A stretch of DNA of 64,000 bases, from positions 2,012,208 through 2,076,207 of the forward strand of contig NZ_NIBV01000002.1 in NCBI RefSeq assembly GCF_002632585.1, written 5' to 3'. Source of the stretch: Xenorhabdus szentirmaii DSM 16338 (GTDB taxonomy: Bacteria; Pseudomonadota; Gammaproteobacteria; Enterobacterales; Enterobacteriaceae). How positions within the stretch are numbered: the first letter of the stretch is position 1; each line of letters opens with the position of its first letter. Made by a program: the position numbers and the translations under genes. Below, in pieces: positions 10,901 through 18,118 of this stretch. The notes beneath the pieces are model-generated. The model was not told the DNA's origin and ran no database searches. It saw only the letters and a program-made list of their open reading frames with translations.

Positions 10901-13900
10901 CGATAATATTCCCATTGGCTGCCCACTGCCCAATACCCGTGTCTATATTTTGGATTCCCTTGGTCAGATTGTTCCTGTTGGCGTATGCGGTGAAATTCAT
11001 ATTGGCGGGGCCGGTGTTGCCCGTGGTTATCTGAACCGCCCTGATCTGACAAATGAAAAATTTGTGACCGATCCATTCAGCAAACAGCCCGATGCCCGCA
11101 TGTATAAAACCGGTGATTTAGGCCGCTGGTTGCCCAATGGCATGATCGAATATCTGGGACGCAATGACTTTCAAATCAAAATACGCGGCTTCCGCATTGA
11201 GTTGGGGGAAATTGAAGCCCAACTGGTACATTGCGAAGGGGTCAGCGATGCGATTGTCATCGCCCGGGAAGACGGAAATGGTGACAAACGTCTGGTGGCT
11301 TATGTAATCCCGCAAACCGGAGTCACACTTACCCCTGCGGCACTGCGCGAACAGCTCAGTATCAGCCTGATGGATTATATGCTCCCCGGCGCATTTGTGA
11401 TGCTGGATGCTTTCCCGATGTCTGCCAACGGTAAATTGGATCGCGAGTCGTTACCTGCCCCCGATCATACCGCTACCGTCAGCCGTGAGTACGAAGCACC
11501 ACAAGGGGAAAACGAGCAAAAACTGGCGACTGTCTGGCAATCCCTGCTGGGGCTGGAACATGTCGGACGCCATGACCATTTCTTCGAACTTGGGGGACAT
11601 TCCCTGCTGGTGGTCAGCCTGATAGAACAATTGCGCCAGCAAGGTTTATCCCTTGATGTCAGTGCCGCATTCTCTGCACCGACGCTCTCTGCCATGAGCG
11701 CCCGCCTGAGTGAAAACAGCGGACAGGATACCGGTGCACAGGCTGTGCCGCCAAACCTTATCCGGCCCGATAGTCAGGCCATTACGCCAGATATGCTGCC
11801 CCTGGTGGAACTGACACAGGCGCAAATCGACCAGATTGTGGACAACGTACCGGGCGAGGTTGCCAATATTCAGGACATCTACCCGCTCGGGCCATTGCAG
11901 GAAGGTATTTTGTTTCACCACTTGCTGGAAGAAAAAGGGGATACTTACCTCGAAAACATACTCGTCAGTTTTGACAGCCGGGCCAGACTGGATAATTTCT
12001 TGCAGGCACTCCAGCAGGTCATTGACCGGCATGACATTCAGCGCAGCGCCTTCCATTGGCAGGAATTGCCTGCACCGGTGCAGGTCGTTTACCGCCACGC
12101 GCCACTGCCGATGACAGAAGTGACGCTGTCGGCGGAAGAAAGTGCAGACACCCAGTTACAACGTCTCACTGATCCGGACACCATTCGACTGGATATCACT
12201 AAAGCTCCGTTATTGGCCGGTTACATTGCCAAAGATCCCCATTCCGAACGCTGGTGGCTGGGTTTATTGCATCACCATCTGGTCTGTGACCATTTATCAC
12301 TGGAAATCATGTTCAGTGAAATACAGATGCTGCTTACGGGTGATGCAGACCACCTCCCCGCGACCGTTCCTTATCGCAATTTTATTGCCCAGACACGCAA
12401 AGTCCCTCTTGAAGTGCACAAGGCCTACTTTCAACAACTGTTGGGGGATGTGGAAGAGCCGACACTTCCCTTTGGGTTATTGGATGTACAGGGAGGCAAT
12501 CGTGATGAAGACAAGGAGGAACACACGGAAATCGTGGAGGATACCTTCACGCTGGATAACGGGCTGGCTCAGCAAATCCGTGATTGTGCCCGCCAGCAGG
12601 GCATCAGTTCAGCAGTACTGTTCCATGTCGCATGGGCACAGGTTTTGGCGCAATGCTGTGGCCGGGATGATGTGGTATTCGGCACCGTACTCCTGGGCCG
12701 TCTGCAAGGCGGGGCGGGTGCATCCCAGGTACTTGGCATGTTTATCAATACCCTGCCTGTCCGTATCCCATTGCAGGGACGTTCCGTCAAACAAGCCGTA
12801 CAGGAAACCTATCAGCACCTGAGCGAATTATTGGATCATGAACAAACACCGCTGGCGATAGCCCAACGGTGCAGCCGTGTTCCGGCATCACTGCCACTGT
12901 TTAACAGCCTGCTCAATTTCCGCCACAGCCCGCATGATGATGAGCAATCCGATTTACCGGCGTGGGAAGGCATTCAGGAGCAAGAAAGTGAAGAACGCAG
13001 TAACTATCCCCTGTCACTGGACGTAGACGACTTTGATGACGGATTTGAACTGACGGCCCAATGCAACCGGCAAGTTAACCCTGCCCGCATTAATGCTTAT
13101 GTTAATGCGGCATTGAAAGGGATTGTAACCGCCCTGCTGCATTCGCCGGAACAAGCCATTCAGACCATCAATATCCTGCCAGAGGCAGAACGCCATCAGT
13201 TATTGGTGGATTTTAACGACACGGATCTGGCATACCCGCAGGATATGTTGGTTCATCAGTTGTTCGAGCAACAAGTGGAACGAACGCCTGATGCCACGGC
13301 ACTCATTTTCGGCCACCAACAATTAAGCTATGCCGAGCTGAACCGCCATGCCAACCAGTTGGCACATCATCTGATTGCAGCCGGTGTACGACCGGATGAT
13401 CGCGTGGCCATTTACGTTGAGCGCAGTCCGGAGATGGTCATTGGCATGTACGGCATTCTGAAAGCGGGAGCCGGTTATATTCCCCTCGATCCCGATTATC
13501 CGGCCGAACGATTGGGCTACCAATTAGCCGATAGCCAACCCGCGCTATTGCTGACCCAGCAACATTTGCAAGGACGGCTGCCAACGCAGGGAATGCCTGT
13601 TTGGTTGTTGGATGATGACCTGCACCGCAAGAATGTGGCAAAACAGCCTGAGCATAACCCTGATATCCGGCAACTGGGGCTTTTGCCGAATCATCTGGCC
13701 TATATCATTTATACTTCCGGTTCAACCGGACAGCCCAAGGGCGTGATGCTGGAACACCGCAACGTGGTGAACTTTATCCACGCCCAGCATCAGACCAGTG
13801 AACCACAATCAGGCGATCGCATCCTGCAATTTGCTACGATGGCGTTTGATACCTCGGTGTCAGATATTTTCCCGACCCTTGCCTCAGGCGCAACCCTGGT

Positions 13901-15926
13901 GCTGCGCCCTGCGCATATCCGGGTGCCGGATGAAGAATTTGTCGCCCTGTTAAATGAGCAGAGAATCACCATCATTGATATCCCTACCGCATTCTGGCAT
14001 CTGTGGGTGCAAGAAATCGCCGCCGGACATTGCGGTATCGGCCAATACCTGCGCACCGTGATTGTCGGCGGTGAAAAAGCGGAATTGCGACACCTGATAA
14101 GCTGGCAATCCATGCCAGAAACCCGGGCTTGCCGTTGGATCAACTCCTATGGCCCAACCGAAGCGACAGTCATTGCGACAACACTGAAATTAAATGGCAA
14201 CCCATCAGCAGATTTCGTTGATCATATTCCGATTGGCTACCCGCTGCCCAATACCCGTATTTATATTCTGGATACGTTCGGGCAACCCGTTCCCCTCGGG
14301 GTCAGTGGAGAGATCCACATTGGCGGCGCAAGTGTGGCGCGGGGTTATCTCAACCAGCCGGAATTAACCGCAGAAAAATTTGTTACCGATCCTTTCAATG
14401 AAAAACCCGATGCACGTATGTATAAAACAGGGGATTTAGGCCGCTGGTTACCTGACGGCACCATTGAATATCTGGGACGCAATGATTTTCAGGTCAAGAT
14501 ACGTGGTTTCCGCATTGAATTGGGAGAAATTGAAACTCAACTGACAGCTTGTGAAGGTGTCCGGGATGCGGTTGTTATCGCACGGGAAGAAGACAATGGG
14601 GAAAAACGCCTTGTCGCCTATGTGATCCCTCAATTCATGCCACCGTCCGGCATCCCCCTTACGCCTTCTCAATTGCGCGAACAATTAAGTTCCCGCCTGA
14701 TGGACAATATGCTCCCCAGTGCATTTGTTATCTTGGATGCCTTCCCGCTCTCTGCCAATGGCAAACTGGATCGCAAGGCACTCCCGGCACCGGATGAATC
14801 TGCCATGACCACTCAAGGCCATGAAGCGCCAATGGGTGAGACGGAGAATGTCGTGGCCGGTGTATGGCGAGAATGTCTCGGTTTAGGGCAGGTCGGGCGC
14901 CACAATCACTTCTTCGAACTGGGGGGGCACTCCCTGCTGACCTTGCAGGTCGTTATGCGCTTGCGTCAGGTATTGCAGCGGGATATTGCAGTGCGTGATT
15001 TTCTTGCCTATCCGACAGTGAGTGAATTCGCCGCGTTTATCCAGTCGGATACTTCGCCCACCCGGCAAAACCATTTAGTGACTATCCGCAAAGGCAATCC
15101 GGCCCAAAATGCCAAACCTGCGCTGTTCCTTGTTCATCCGGTCGCCGGCAGCATCGATTATGCATACGACCTTGCTCCTTACATTGATGACAAAGAGAGA
15201 GCCATTTACGGGATTGTCGCCAACGAGATACAGGAAGACGAAAATACCCCCATTGACTTAAAAGACAGGGCCAAAGAGTACGTTGCCTCCATTCGTCAGG
15301 CGCAAATCCAAGGACCCTATTGCCTGGCAGGTTGGTCCATCGGTGGCAATATCGCCTATGAAATGGCCTGCCAACTGATTGCAGAAGGTGAAACCGTGAA
15401 GTTTATCGGACTCCTTGATACCCATGCCAATTATGAAGAGGCATACTCGCAGGAAGAAAAAGAAGCGGGATTTATCTTTGATGAAGTTGCCATTTTAGCG
15501 GATAAACTTTTGAACGATTGCCCTGACGACAGACGGGATGAAATAAATGCACTCATACTGAAACATGACTTTGACGCAATGCTAATGTGGGCACAGCAAC
15601 ACGAACTGCTGCCGTCTGACCTTTCTGCGGAAAATATCAGGCAACACCTCATCTTGTATCACAACCTCTCAGTTGCGGCGAACGACTACACCCCGTCAAC
15701 GTGCCCGGCAAGTGCCCGAATTACCCTTTTCAAGGCAACCGAGCGAGAACAAGAAGAAGCGCCTGAGCACAGCGTCAGCCTTGGCTGGGACAAAACCGTC
15801 CCACAGGCACAACTCACCGTCGTTGATATTACAGGCTCCCATGATTCTATTATGCAGCCGCCTAATATCCAGTTTGTCGGCAAAGCTTTACTTGATGCCT
15901 TGATAAGCGAAGAGATGAACGAATAA
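4959..15926 (+). CDS. paxC: PAX-type lysine NRPS, terminal subunit C with thioesterase
   Basis: Three-module NRPS of 3655 residues. Order: N-terminal helix (1-35, a probable docking element for PaxB); LCL-like condensation domain (about 45-480, HHIISDGWS near 178); A1 (505-1030), T1 (FFELGGHSLL, 1064); dual E/C (about 1160-1600), A2, T2 (about 2205); dual E/C (about 2300-2740, HHLLEEKGD), A3, T3 (about 3315); type I thioesterase (about 3377-3655, nucleophile motif GWSIGG near 3457). All three A domains read D-T-S-D-I-G-S-V-I-K, the same as PaxB, so lysine is expected three times. The TE should release or macrocyclise the lipopeptide. The first dual domain has HY instead of HH in its N-terminal motif. 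Two short 15-nt in-frame repeats lie inside the gene. The ATG follows a GGAG-type ribosome site about 11 nt upstream. By family knowledge the product is a cationic membrane-active peptide. Confidence 0.88.
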   Translation: MSNNEQTLIALRQAVLQKKIKERIKSSQVADKKQIMPRSADQKILPLSWAQQRLWLLAQLDPTAQAAYHIPGGLRLQGHLDLNALQAALNNVVARHEILRTTVRTLEGQVQQIIGDPDSGFFLAMEDLSHLSAAEQHTAVEDTAQHETSQPFDFAQGPLIRGRLLRLAENEHILLLTQHHIISDGWSLNVLLDELSTLYHAFSEGRDNPLPPLTLQYADYALWQRQWLQGERLEKQVNFWRNALQDAPALLELPTDRPLPEKQSYAGGSLDIALSPELSAGLRAFSQRHGTTLFMTLLAGWATLLSRLSGQTDIVVGTPVANRPHQELEPLMGFFVNTLALRVRLDDNPTISELLARVKNHALKAYAHQDLPFEQLVEALKPPRSLSYSPVFQVMLSVDNTPGQQDIELPGTVISAINPTENVSQFALSLSVNDTEEGLTGDLEYSSDLFDPASIERIAGYLKTMLAAMIRDDTQRVEHLPLLQPQQRAQVLQDFNKGTLSYPQSLLIHQLFEQQAERTPNATALVFGENQLSYAALNQRANQLAHHLIASGVRPDDRIAICAERSFDLIIGIYAILKAGAGYIPLDPEYPAERLAYQLSDSQPVLLLTQQHLQARLPIDGIKAEGMKVWLLDDKSHQESVALQTTDNPDHHQLGLQPHHLAYIIYTSGSTGMPKGVMLEHRNVVSFIHAQFQVSEPELGDRVLQFATVAFDTSVSDIFPTLASGATLVLRPPHVRIPDITFVTFLREQKITIIDMPTAFWHHWVQEMMAGRSGFTPYLRTLIVGGEKAELRHLLNWLSNPETQSCRWVNSYGPTEATVIATTLTLEKLTQENRNALHLGHEIPIGYPLPNSRIYILDKHNQPVPVGVGGEIHIGGTGIARGYLNRTDLTNEKFMADPFSDQAGARMYKTGDLGRWLPNGTIEYLGRNDFQVKIRGFRIEPGEIEAQLANCEGVKDAVVIPREEGMGDKRLVAYLIPQSGVVLSPSRLREQLSTRLMDHMLPSAFVILDAFPVSANGKLDRKALPAPDHTAIVNREYEAPQGEIEQTLAEIWQSLLNLKQVGRQDNFFELGGHSLLVVNLIEQLRQQDLSLDVSAVFSAPSLMTMSTRISQNNDGPQVTTPDVPPNLIHADSRIITPDMLPLVELEQDQIDQIIAHVTGGIPNIQDIYPLGPLQEGILFHYLLETEGDLYLDNHLMIFDSRARLDSFLQALQFVIDRHDILRSAVHWKELLKPVQVVYRHAPLPIIEHTLSSEELSSEELPTKEDAETQLRRLTDTSAMRIDINKAPLLAAHIAQDPASGKWMFSLLYHHLVCDHISLDIIFNEIQSRLSGKSDSLPQPLPYRNFIAQINKIPLEAHQAYFRELLGDVEEPTLPFGLQDVQGNNIIEAIVENTFTLDSKLAQDLRECARQLGMSTAVLFHVAWAQVLARCSGRDDVVFGTVLLGRLQGGAGAAEVLGMFINTLPVRVKLQARSVRQVIQETYQQLSSLLEHEQAPLAIVQRCSGIQAPLPLFNSLLNFRHNSRDNEDEGSASQVWEGIQELDSQEHSNYPLSLDVDDFDDGFSLTAQCNQQINPVCINAYMNTVLKRLVTALRRSPELTMKEIDVLPQAERDQLLGEFNDTAVNLPQDILIHQLFEQQAARTPDAIALVSEDSQLSYAELNQHANQLAHYLMASGVQPDDRVAICVDRSPDMIIGMYGILKAGAGYIPLDPEYPPERLAYQLSDSKPALLLTQHHLKNKLLKDKLLKDKLLKDKLPLHDVPVLLLDDENQRSTLARQPTHNPDSGQMGLKPDHLAYVIYTSGSTGMPKGVMLEHRNVVNFIHAQRQTSNPQPGDRILQFATVAFDTSVSDIFPTLASGATLVLRPPHIRIPDTTFVTFLREQKITIMDMPTAFWHHWVQEMMAGRSHFSPYLHTIIVGGEKAEHRHLMGWLSSPETQACRWINSYGPTETTVIATTLTINDKHSSDNSPDSASFSADNIPTDNIPIGCPLPNTRVYILDSLGQIVPVGVCGEIHIGGAGVARGYLNRPDLTNEKFVTDPFSKQPDARMYKTGDLGRWLPNGMIEYLGRNDFQIKIRGFRIELGEIEAQLVHCEGVSDAIVIAREDGNGDKRLVAYVIPQTGVTLTPAALREQLSISLMDYMLPGAFVMLDAFPMSANGKLDRESLPAPDHTATVSREYEAPQGENEQKLATVWQSLLGLEHVGRHDHFFELGGHSLLVVSLIEQLRQQGLSLDVSAAFSAPTLSAMSARLSENSGQDTGAQAVPPNLIRPDSQAITPDMLPLVELTQAQIDQIVDNVPGEVANIQDIYPLGPLQEGILFHHLLEEKGDTYLENILVSFDSRARLDNFLQALQQVIDRHDIQRSAFHWQELPAPVQVVYRHAPLPMTEVTLSAEESADTQLQRLTDPDTIRLDITKAPLLAGYIAKDPHSERWWLGLLHHHLVCDHLSLEIMFSEIQMLLTGDADHLPATVPYRNFIAQTRKVPLEVHKAYFQQLLGDVEEPTLPFGLLDVQGGNRDEDKEEHTEIVEDTFTLDNGLAQQIRDCARQQGISSAVLFHVAWAQVLAQCCGRDDVVFGTVLLGRLQGGAGASQVLGMFINTLPVRIPLQGRSVKQAVQETYQHLSELLDHEQTPLAIAQRCSRVPASLPLFNSLLNFRHSPHDDEQSDLPAWEGIQEQESEERSNYPLSLDVDDFDDGFELTAQCNRQVNPARINAYVNAALKGIVTALLHSPEQAIQTINILPEAERHQLLVDFNDTDLAYPQDMLVHQLFEQQVERTPDATALIFGHQQLSYAELNRHANQLAHHLIAAGVRPDDRVAIYVERSPEMVIGMYGILKAGAGYIPLDPDYPAERLGYQLADSQPALLLTQQHLQGRLPTQGMPVWLLDDDLHRKNVAKQPEHNPDIRQLGLLPNHLAYIIYTSGSTGQPKGVMLEHRNVVNFIHAQHQTSEPQSGDRILQFATMAFDTSVSDIFPTLASGATLVLRPAHIRVPDEEFVALLNEQRITIIDIPTAFWHLWVQEIAAGHCGIGQYLRTVIVGGEKAELRHLISWQSMPETRACRWINSYGPTEATVIATTLKLNGNPSADFVDHIPIGYPLPNTRIYILDTFGQPVPLGVSGEIHIGGASVARGYLNQPELTAEKFVTDPFNEKPDARMYKTGDLGRWLPDGTIEYLGRNDFQVKIRGFRIELGEIETQLTACEGVRDAVVIAREEDNGEKRLVAYVIPQFMPPSGIPLTPSQLREQLSSRLMDNMLPSAFVILDAFPLSANGKLDRKALPAPDESAMTTQGHEAPMGETENVVAGVWRECLGLGQVGRHNHFFELGGHSLLTLQVVMRLRQVLQRDIAVRDFLAYPTVSEFAAFIQSDTSPTRQNHLVTIRKGNPAQNAKPALFLVHPVAGSIDYAYDLAPYIDDKERAIYGIVANEIQEDENTPIDLKDRAKEYVASIRQAQIQGPYCLAGWSIGGNIAYEMACQLIAEGETVKFIGLLDTHANYEEAYSQEEKEAGFIFDEVAILADKLLNDCPDDRRDEINALILKHDFDAMLMWAQQHELLPSDLSAENIRQHLILYHNLSVAANDYTPSTCPASARITLFKATEREQEEAPEHSVSLGWDKTVPQAQLTVVDITGSHDSIMQPPNIQFVGKALLDALISEEMNE
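8707..8751 (+). repeat. 15-nt in-frame tandem repeat in paxC
   Basis: Two identical 15-nt units (8707-8721, 8722-8736) and a degenerate third copy (8737-8751) encode LSSEE-LSSEE-LPTKE in the first dual E/C domain of PaxC. The corresponding loop is shorter in the other PaxC dual domain, so this looks like an in-frame expansion. Confidence 0.8.
10164..10223 (+). repeat. 15-nt in-frame tandem repeat in paxC A2
   Basis: Four consecutive 15-nt units (starting 10164, 10179, 10194, 10209) encode repeats of the five-residue pattern LKDKL inside the N-terminal half of adenylation domain 2. The last two units are identical. The other PAX adenylation domains have one short stretch here (LTQQHLQ-like followed directly by P), so the extra lysine-rich copies are an expansion in a surface loop. 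Confidence 0.85.
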
Positions 15927-16163
15927 AGGAGATTGGTATACTGTCGACATCCTCCTCATCCTTTAGGGCGAAGAGGGTGTCAAATCCAGCAATATGATAG
16001 AGTTCCAGATTCAATGGAATATTGGCGTTTGATGGGTTTTAGTTTCATCGTCATGCCCCATTGTTATGGTAATTAGGCTAACAGGCTTTTGAGGTATCCG
16101 AATTTAATATCCCCTGCAAATAAAGTTAAAAAACCTCTAATTGCCGATAATAGTCATTAACCA
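15927..16163. other. Intergenic gap downstream of paxC
   Basis: 237 nt between the paxC stop and the convergent small hydrolase gene. It contains an imperfect hairpin at 15951-15976 directly after paxC. I see no other gene or RNA signature in it. Confidence 0.7.
15951..15976 (+). terminator. Imperfect hairpin after paxC
   Basis: A 12-nt left arm (cctcctcatcct) and right arm (agggcgaagagg), separated by two T residues, pair with one mismatch and two wobble pairs. It starts 25 nt past the paxC stop. There is no T tract after it, so it is at best a weak or rho-assisted terminator. The surrounding text also resembles the subterminal hairpins of IS200/IS605-type elements. Confidence 0.3.
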
Positions 16164-16832
16164 TCAGTTATTTCTTTTTATCCAATCCTTGACAGGTTTA
16201 ACCCATTCAGGATTAGGTCTAAAAAACACTCCGTGTGATTGCCCTGTATCTATTAAAAGTTCATCATATGAACGTATATTATCACCACTATTGTTTTTTA
16301 TTCCATCACATGAACCTACTTCATCAGACTTTTCTATCACTGAATAAACATGCCCATAAAGCTTATATTTTTTATTACGTTGTATCTCATTAGAACAAGC
16401 GGCTAATATGATGTAACTTATATTTTTATTTTTTAATTCAGTAGCGGAATAAATTGTTATTTCACCCCCTCTTGAAAAACCTATTATTGTGATATTTTGA
16501 GGTAAAACCCCCGCCTTAATGAGCTTATTAATGTCATTGTTTAACTTCTTTGCATATTCGAAAGGATTGGTATTTTTAGGCCGATGGTAAGCAATGAGAT
16601 GATAATCCGGATCAGATAAACTTTCCTTCACACCCGGAAAATCATATACTCCCCAATGGGGTTTACTAGGATTTACAGGTTTTTCAATATTTCCTTCCAA
16701 AACTTTACCATGATTATAAAAAACATACTTTTCATCTGGATTGATATTTTTGGGAAACTCATCAAAAACAACATTTGCCCATGAGATTAATGGTGCCAAC
16801 AACAATATTGTGACCAATAATTTATTTTTCAT
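16164..16832 (-). CDS. Secreted alpha/beta-hydrolase-like protein
   Basis: 222 residues. The N-terminus is a basic-hydrophobic signal peptide ending in SWA, with cleavage expected near residue 19, so export to the periplasm or beyond is likely. A nucleophile-elbow motif GFSRGG lies near residue 119, following a hydrophobic strand (ITIIGF). A later SDE and a C-terminal GQSHG could supply the acid and histidine of a Ser-Asp-His triad. The size is small for the fold but workable. The gene is clearly richer in A+T than the NRPS genes on both sides and sits alone between two converging operons, which suggests separate acquisition. An AT-rich segment with a TATAAT-like hexamer lies just upstream of the ATG. 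Substrate unknown. It could act on a peptide, ester or envelope component; a role in processing or resistance to the neighbouring antibiotics is only a guess. Confidence 0.65.
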   Translation of the reverse strand: MKNKLLVTILLLAPLISWANVVFDEFPKNINPDEKYVFYNHGKVLEGNIEKPVNPSKPHWGVYDFPGVKESLSDPDYHLIAYHRPKNTNPFEYAKKLNNDINKLIKAGVLPQNITIIGFSRGGEITIYSATELKNKNISYIILAACSNEIQRNKKYKLYGHVYSVIEKSDEVGSCDGIKNNSGDNIRSYDELLIDTGQSHGVFFRPNPEWVKPVKDWIKRNN

Positions 16833-17229
16833 GTTTTTACTCTTAAATTATATAATATGAAATTAACAGATTAAGTGCAGCAGATGAAATATTAAAAAAA
16901 GAAATCAACTGCGGTAAATCCCACAGCCATTACGCTTGAAATCGCAGCCTGAAATGCATAAATAAATCAGGCAGTATCGACAGTTGACTCAAGGATAAAA
17001 ATATCAGCTTTAAGCCTTACATGCCAAAGAATATTCACAACGCTATATCGCAAAAAATATCCGTGTTCATTACAGCGCCGTTTCATAGGAATAGGAATTG
17101 AAACGTCATACGGCAAAAACTCAGGATCTGCTGATGCATTGAAAGATCATCGGAAAAAAACGCGTTCCAGTTCAGAAAACAACATGCCTGACACGGAAAT
17201 ATATTGTCTGGCGGATTATTAATGACTGA

Positions 17230-17564
17230 TTATCCGGGTATTTGTATGGTAATAAAGGGTATTTATCACAGACGTTATGCGATGAGCTGAAAGAGGAAAG
17301 CCTTACACTCATTACCAACGTTCGCCGTAATCTGAAAGGAAGTTTTTATCACTTTGGGATAAGGTGATGTTAAGGAAATGATTTTTAATAGAAACCGTCA
17401 ATGATCAATTGAAAAATATTTCTCAGATAGAACACTCAAGACATCGGAGTGTTGTCGGCTTTTTGTTAGAGGTCGTATCAGGCTTAATTGCTTATACGTT
17501 CCAACCGAAAAAACCGAGCTTAGGTTTACGTGATCAGGAAATCGCTGTATTTAAACAGAGTTGA
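17230..17564 (+). pseudogene. IS982-family transposase, C-terminal remnant
   Basis: Translation from 17230 gives a stretch containing YGNKGYLSQTLCDEL and LITNVRRNLKG. A frameshift near 17340 moves the similarity to another frame, which reads LWDKVMLRK, an internal TGA, then [20 protein letters not shown] and [11 protein letters not shown] up to a stop at 17562-17564. These are hallmark C-terminal motifs of IS982-family DDE transposases. The N-terminal half is not recognisable upstream and I found no clear terminal inverted repeats, so this is a dead remnant. Confidence 0.75.
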
Positions 17565-17577
17565 GGTTAATCAAAAA

Positions 17578-17605
17578 GCCGGATTACCAATGGGATAATT
17601 CCGGC
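17578..17605. repeat. Inverted repeat after transposase remnant
   Basis: Arms gccggatta and taattccggc are complementary except for one unpaired A. They lie 13 nt past the transposase remnant stop. This could be a leftover element end or a small terminator stem; no T run follows. Confidence 0.35.
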
Positions 17606-17922
17606 CTGACCGTTGACTTAACAATATCCATAATAAATGGAAATCACTGATTTTAATTTGGGTAGTCAAGAACCCAAACAGGTTGACTTACCCTATTCCC
17701 TGCTCTAGCAAGGATTTTCCCGGTATGCAGCCCGACAGACGGGCAGGTGTTCACTGTGTTCAGGCCAGAATTACAGACAGGGAAGGTTTAATCACATCAA
17801 GTGCTTCTTACCTGCCTTTTTCGTGATGTATGAGGTGACCGAGATCGTTATCGGCAGATTTGTCATGAAATTCATGAGAAATGAGGGAATGAATTTTCCT
17901 TCATTCATTGTCAGAAAATCGA

Positions 17923-18000
17923 TTATGTGCCGACTTTTTCAGCAGCTTTCTTCACGCTGTCCTGATGTTTTTTATTAGTTGACGCTGATTGAAAACTCAT
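17923..18000 (-). CDS. Possible 25-residue peptide
   Basis: ATG at 18000 to TAA at 17923 reads MSFQSASTNK... and ends KKAAEKVGT, a lysine- and alanine-rich amphipathic-looking tail. It lies downstream of fclN on the same strand, beyond the 18054-18100 stem. There is no convincing ribosome binding site. It may be chance or the 3' end of a lost gene. Confidence 0.15.
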   Translation of the reverse strand: MSFQSASTNKKHQDSVKKAAEKVGT

Positions 18001-18053
18001 TTTTACATGGGATAAACCAATATGAATGATAGTAAAAATCATGAATAAACATT

Positions 18054-18105
18054 CGTGCCCTGACAGTTTCCAATACAATATCAGAAGCTGTCAGGGCACG
18101 TTTTT
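18054..18105. terminator. Strong hairpin terminator beyond fclN
   Basis: A perfect 13-bp stem (cgtgccctgacag at 18054-18066, ctgtcagggcacg at 18088-18100) encloses a 21-nt loop. On the + strand it is followed by five T residues (18101-18105); on the - strand by a looser AATGTTTATT. It begins 14 nt past the fclN stop, so it probably terminates the fcl transcript and also stops + strand readthrough from pax. Good stem; the T tract is better for the + direction. Confidence 0.7.
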
Positions 18106-18118
18106 ATATTCCAGCAGC

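Larger units (their letters stand above)
16833..18053. other. Gene-poor spacer with decayed mobile DNA
   Basis: About 1.2 kb without an intact gene. The only recognisable content is an IS982-type transposase fragment (17230-17564), an inverted repeat (17578-17605) and a possible 25-codon reading frame on the - strand (17923-18000). The rest (16860-17220 and 17610-17920) shows no coding or RNA signature that I can name, and is probably degraded sequence. Confidence 0.6.

Noticed and set aside
274-15883. Many open frames of 60-230 codons antisense to or out of frame with paxB/paxC
   Set aside because: They recur at equivalent positions of each module (for example opposite every A and dual E/C domain), so they reflect repeated NRPS codon use rather than separate genes.
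16833-18118. tRNA or structured RNA in the spacer
   Set aside because: I looked for cloverleaf-like stems and a CCA-end pattern and saw none; only simple inverted repeats are present.
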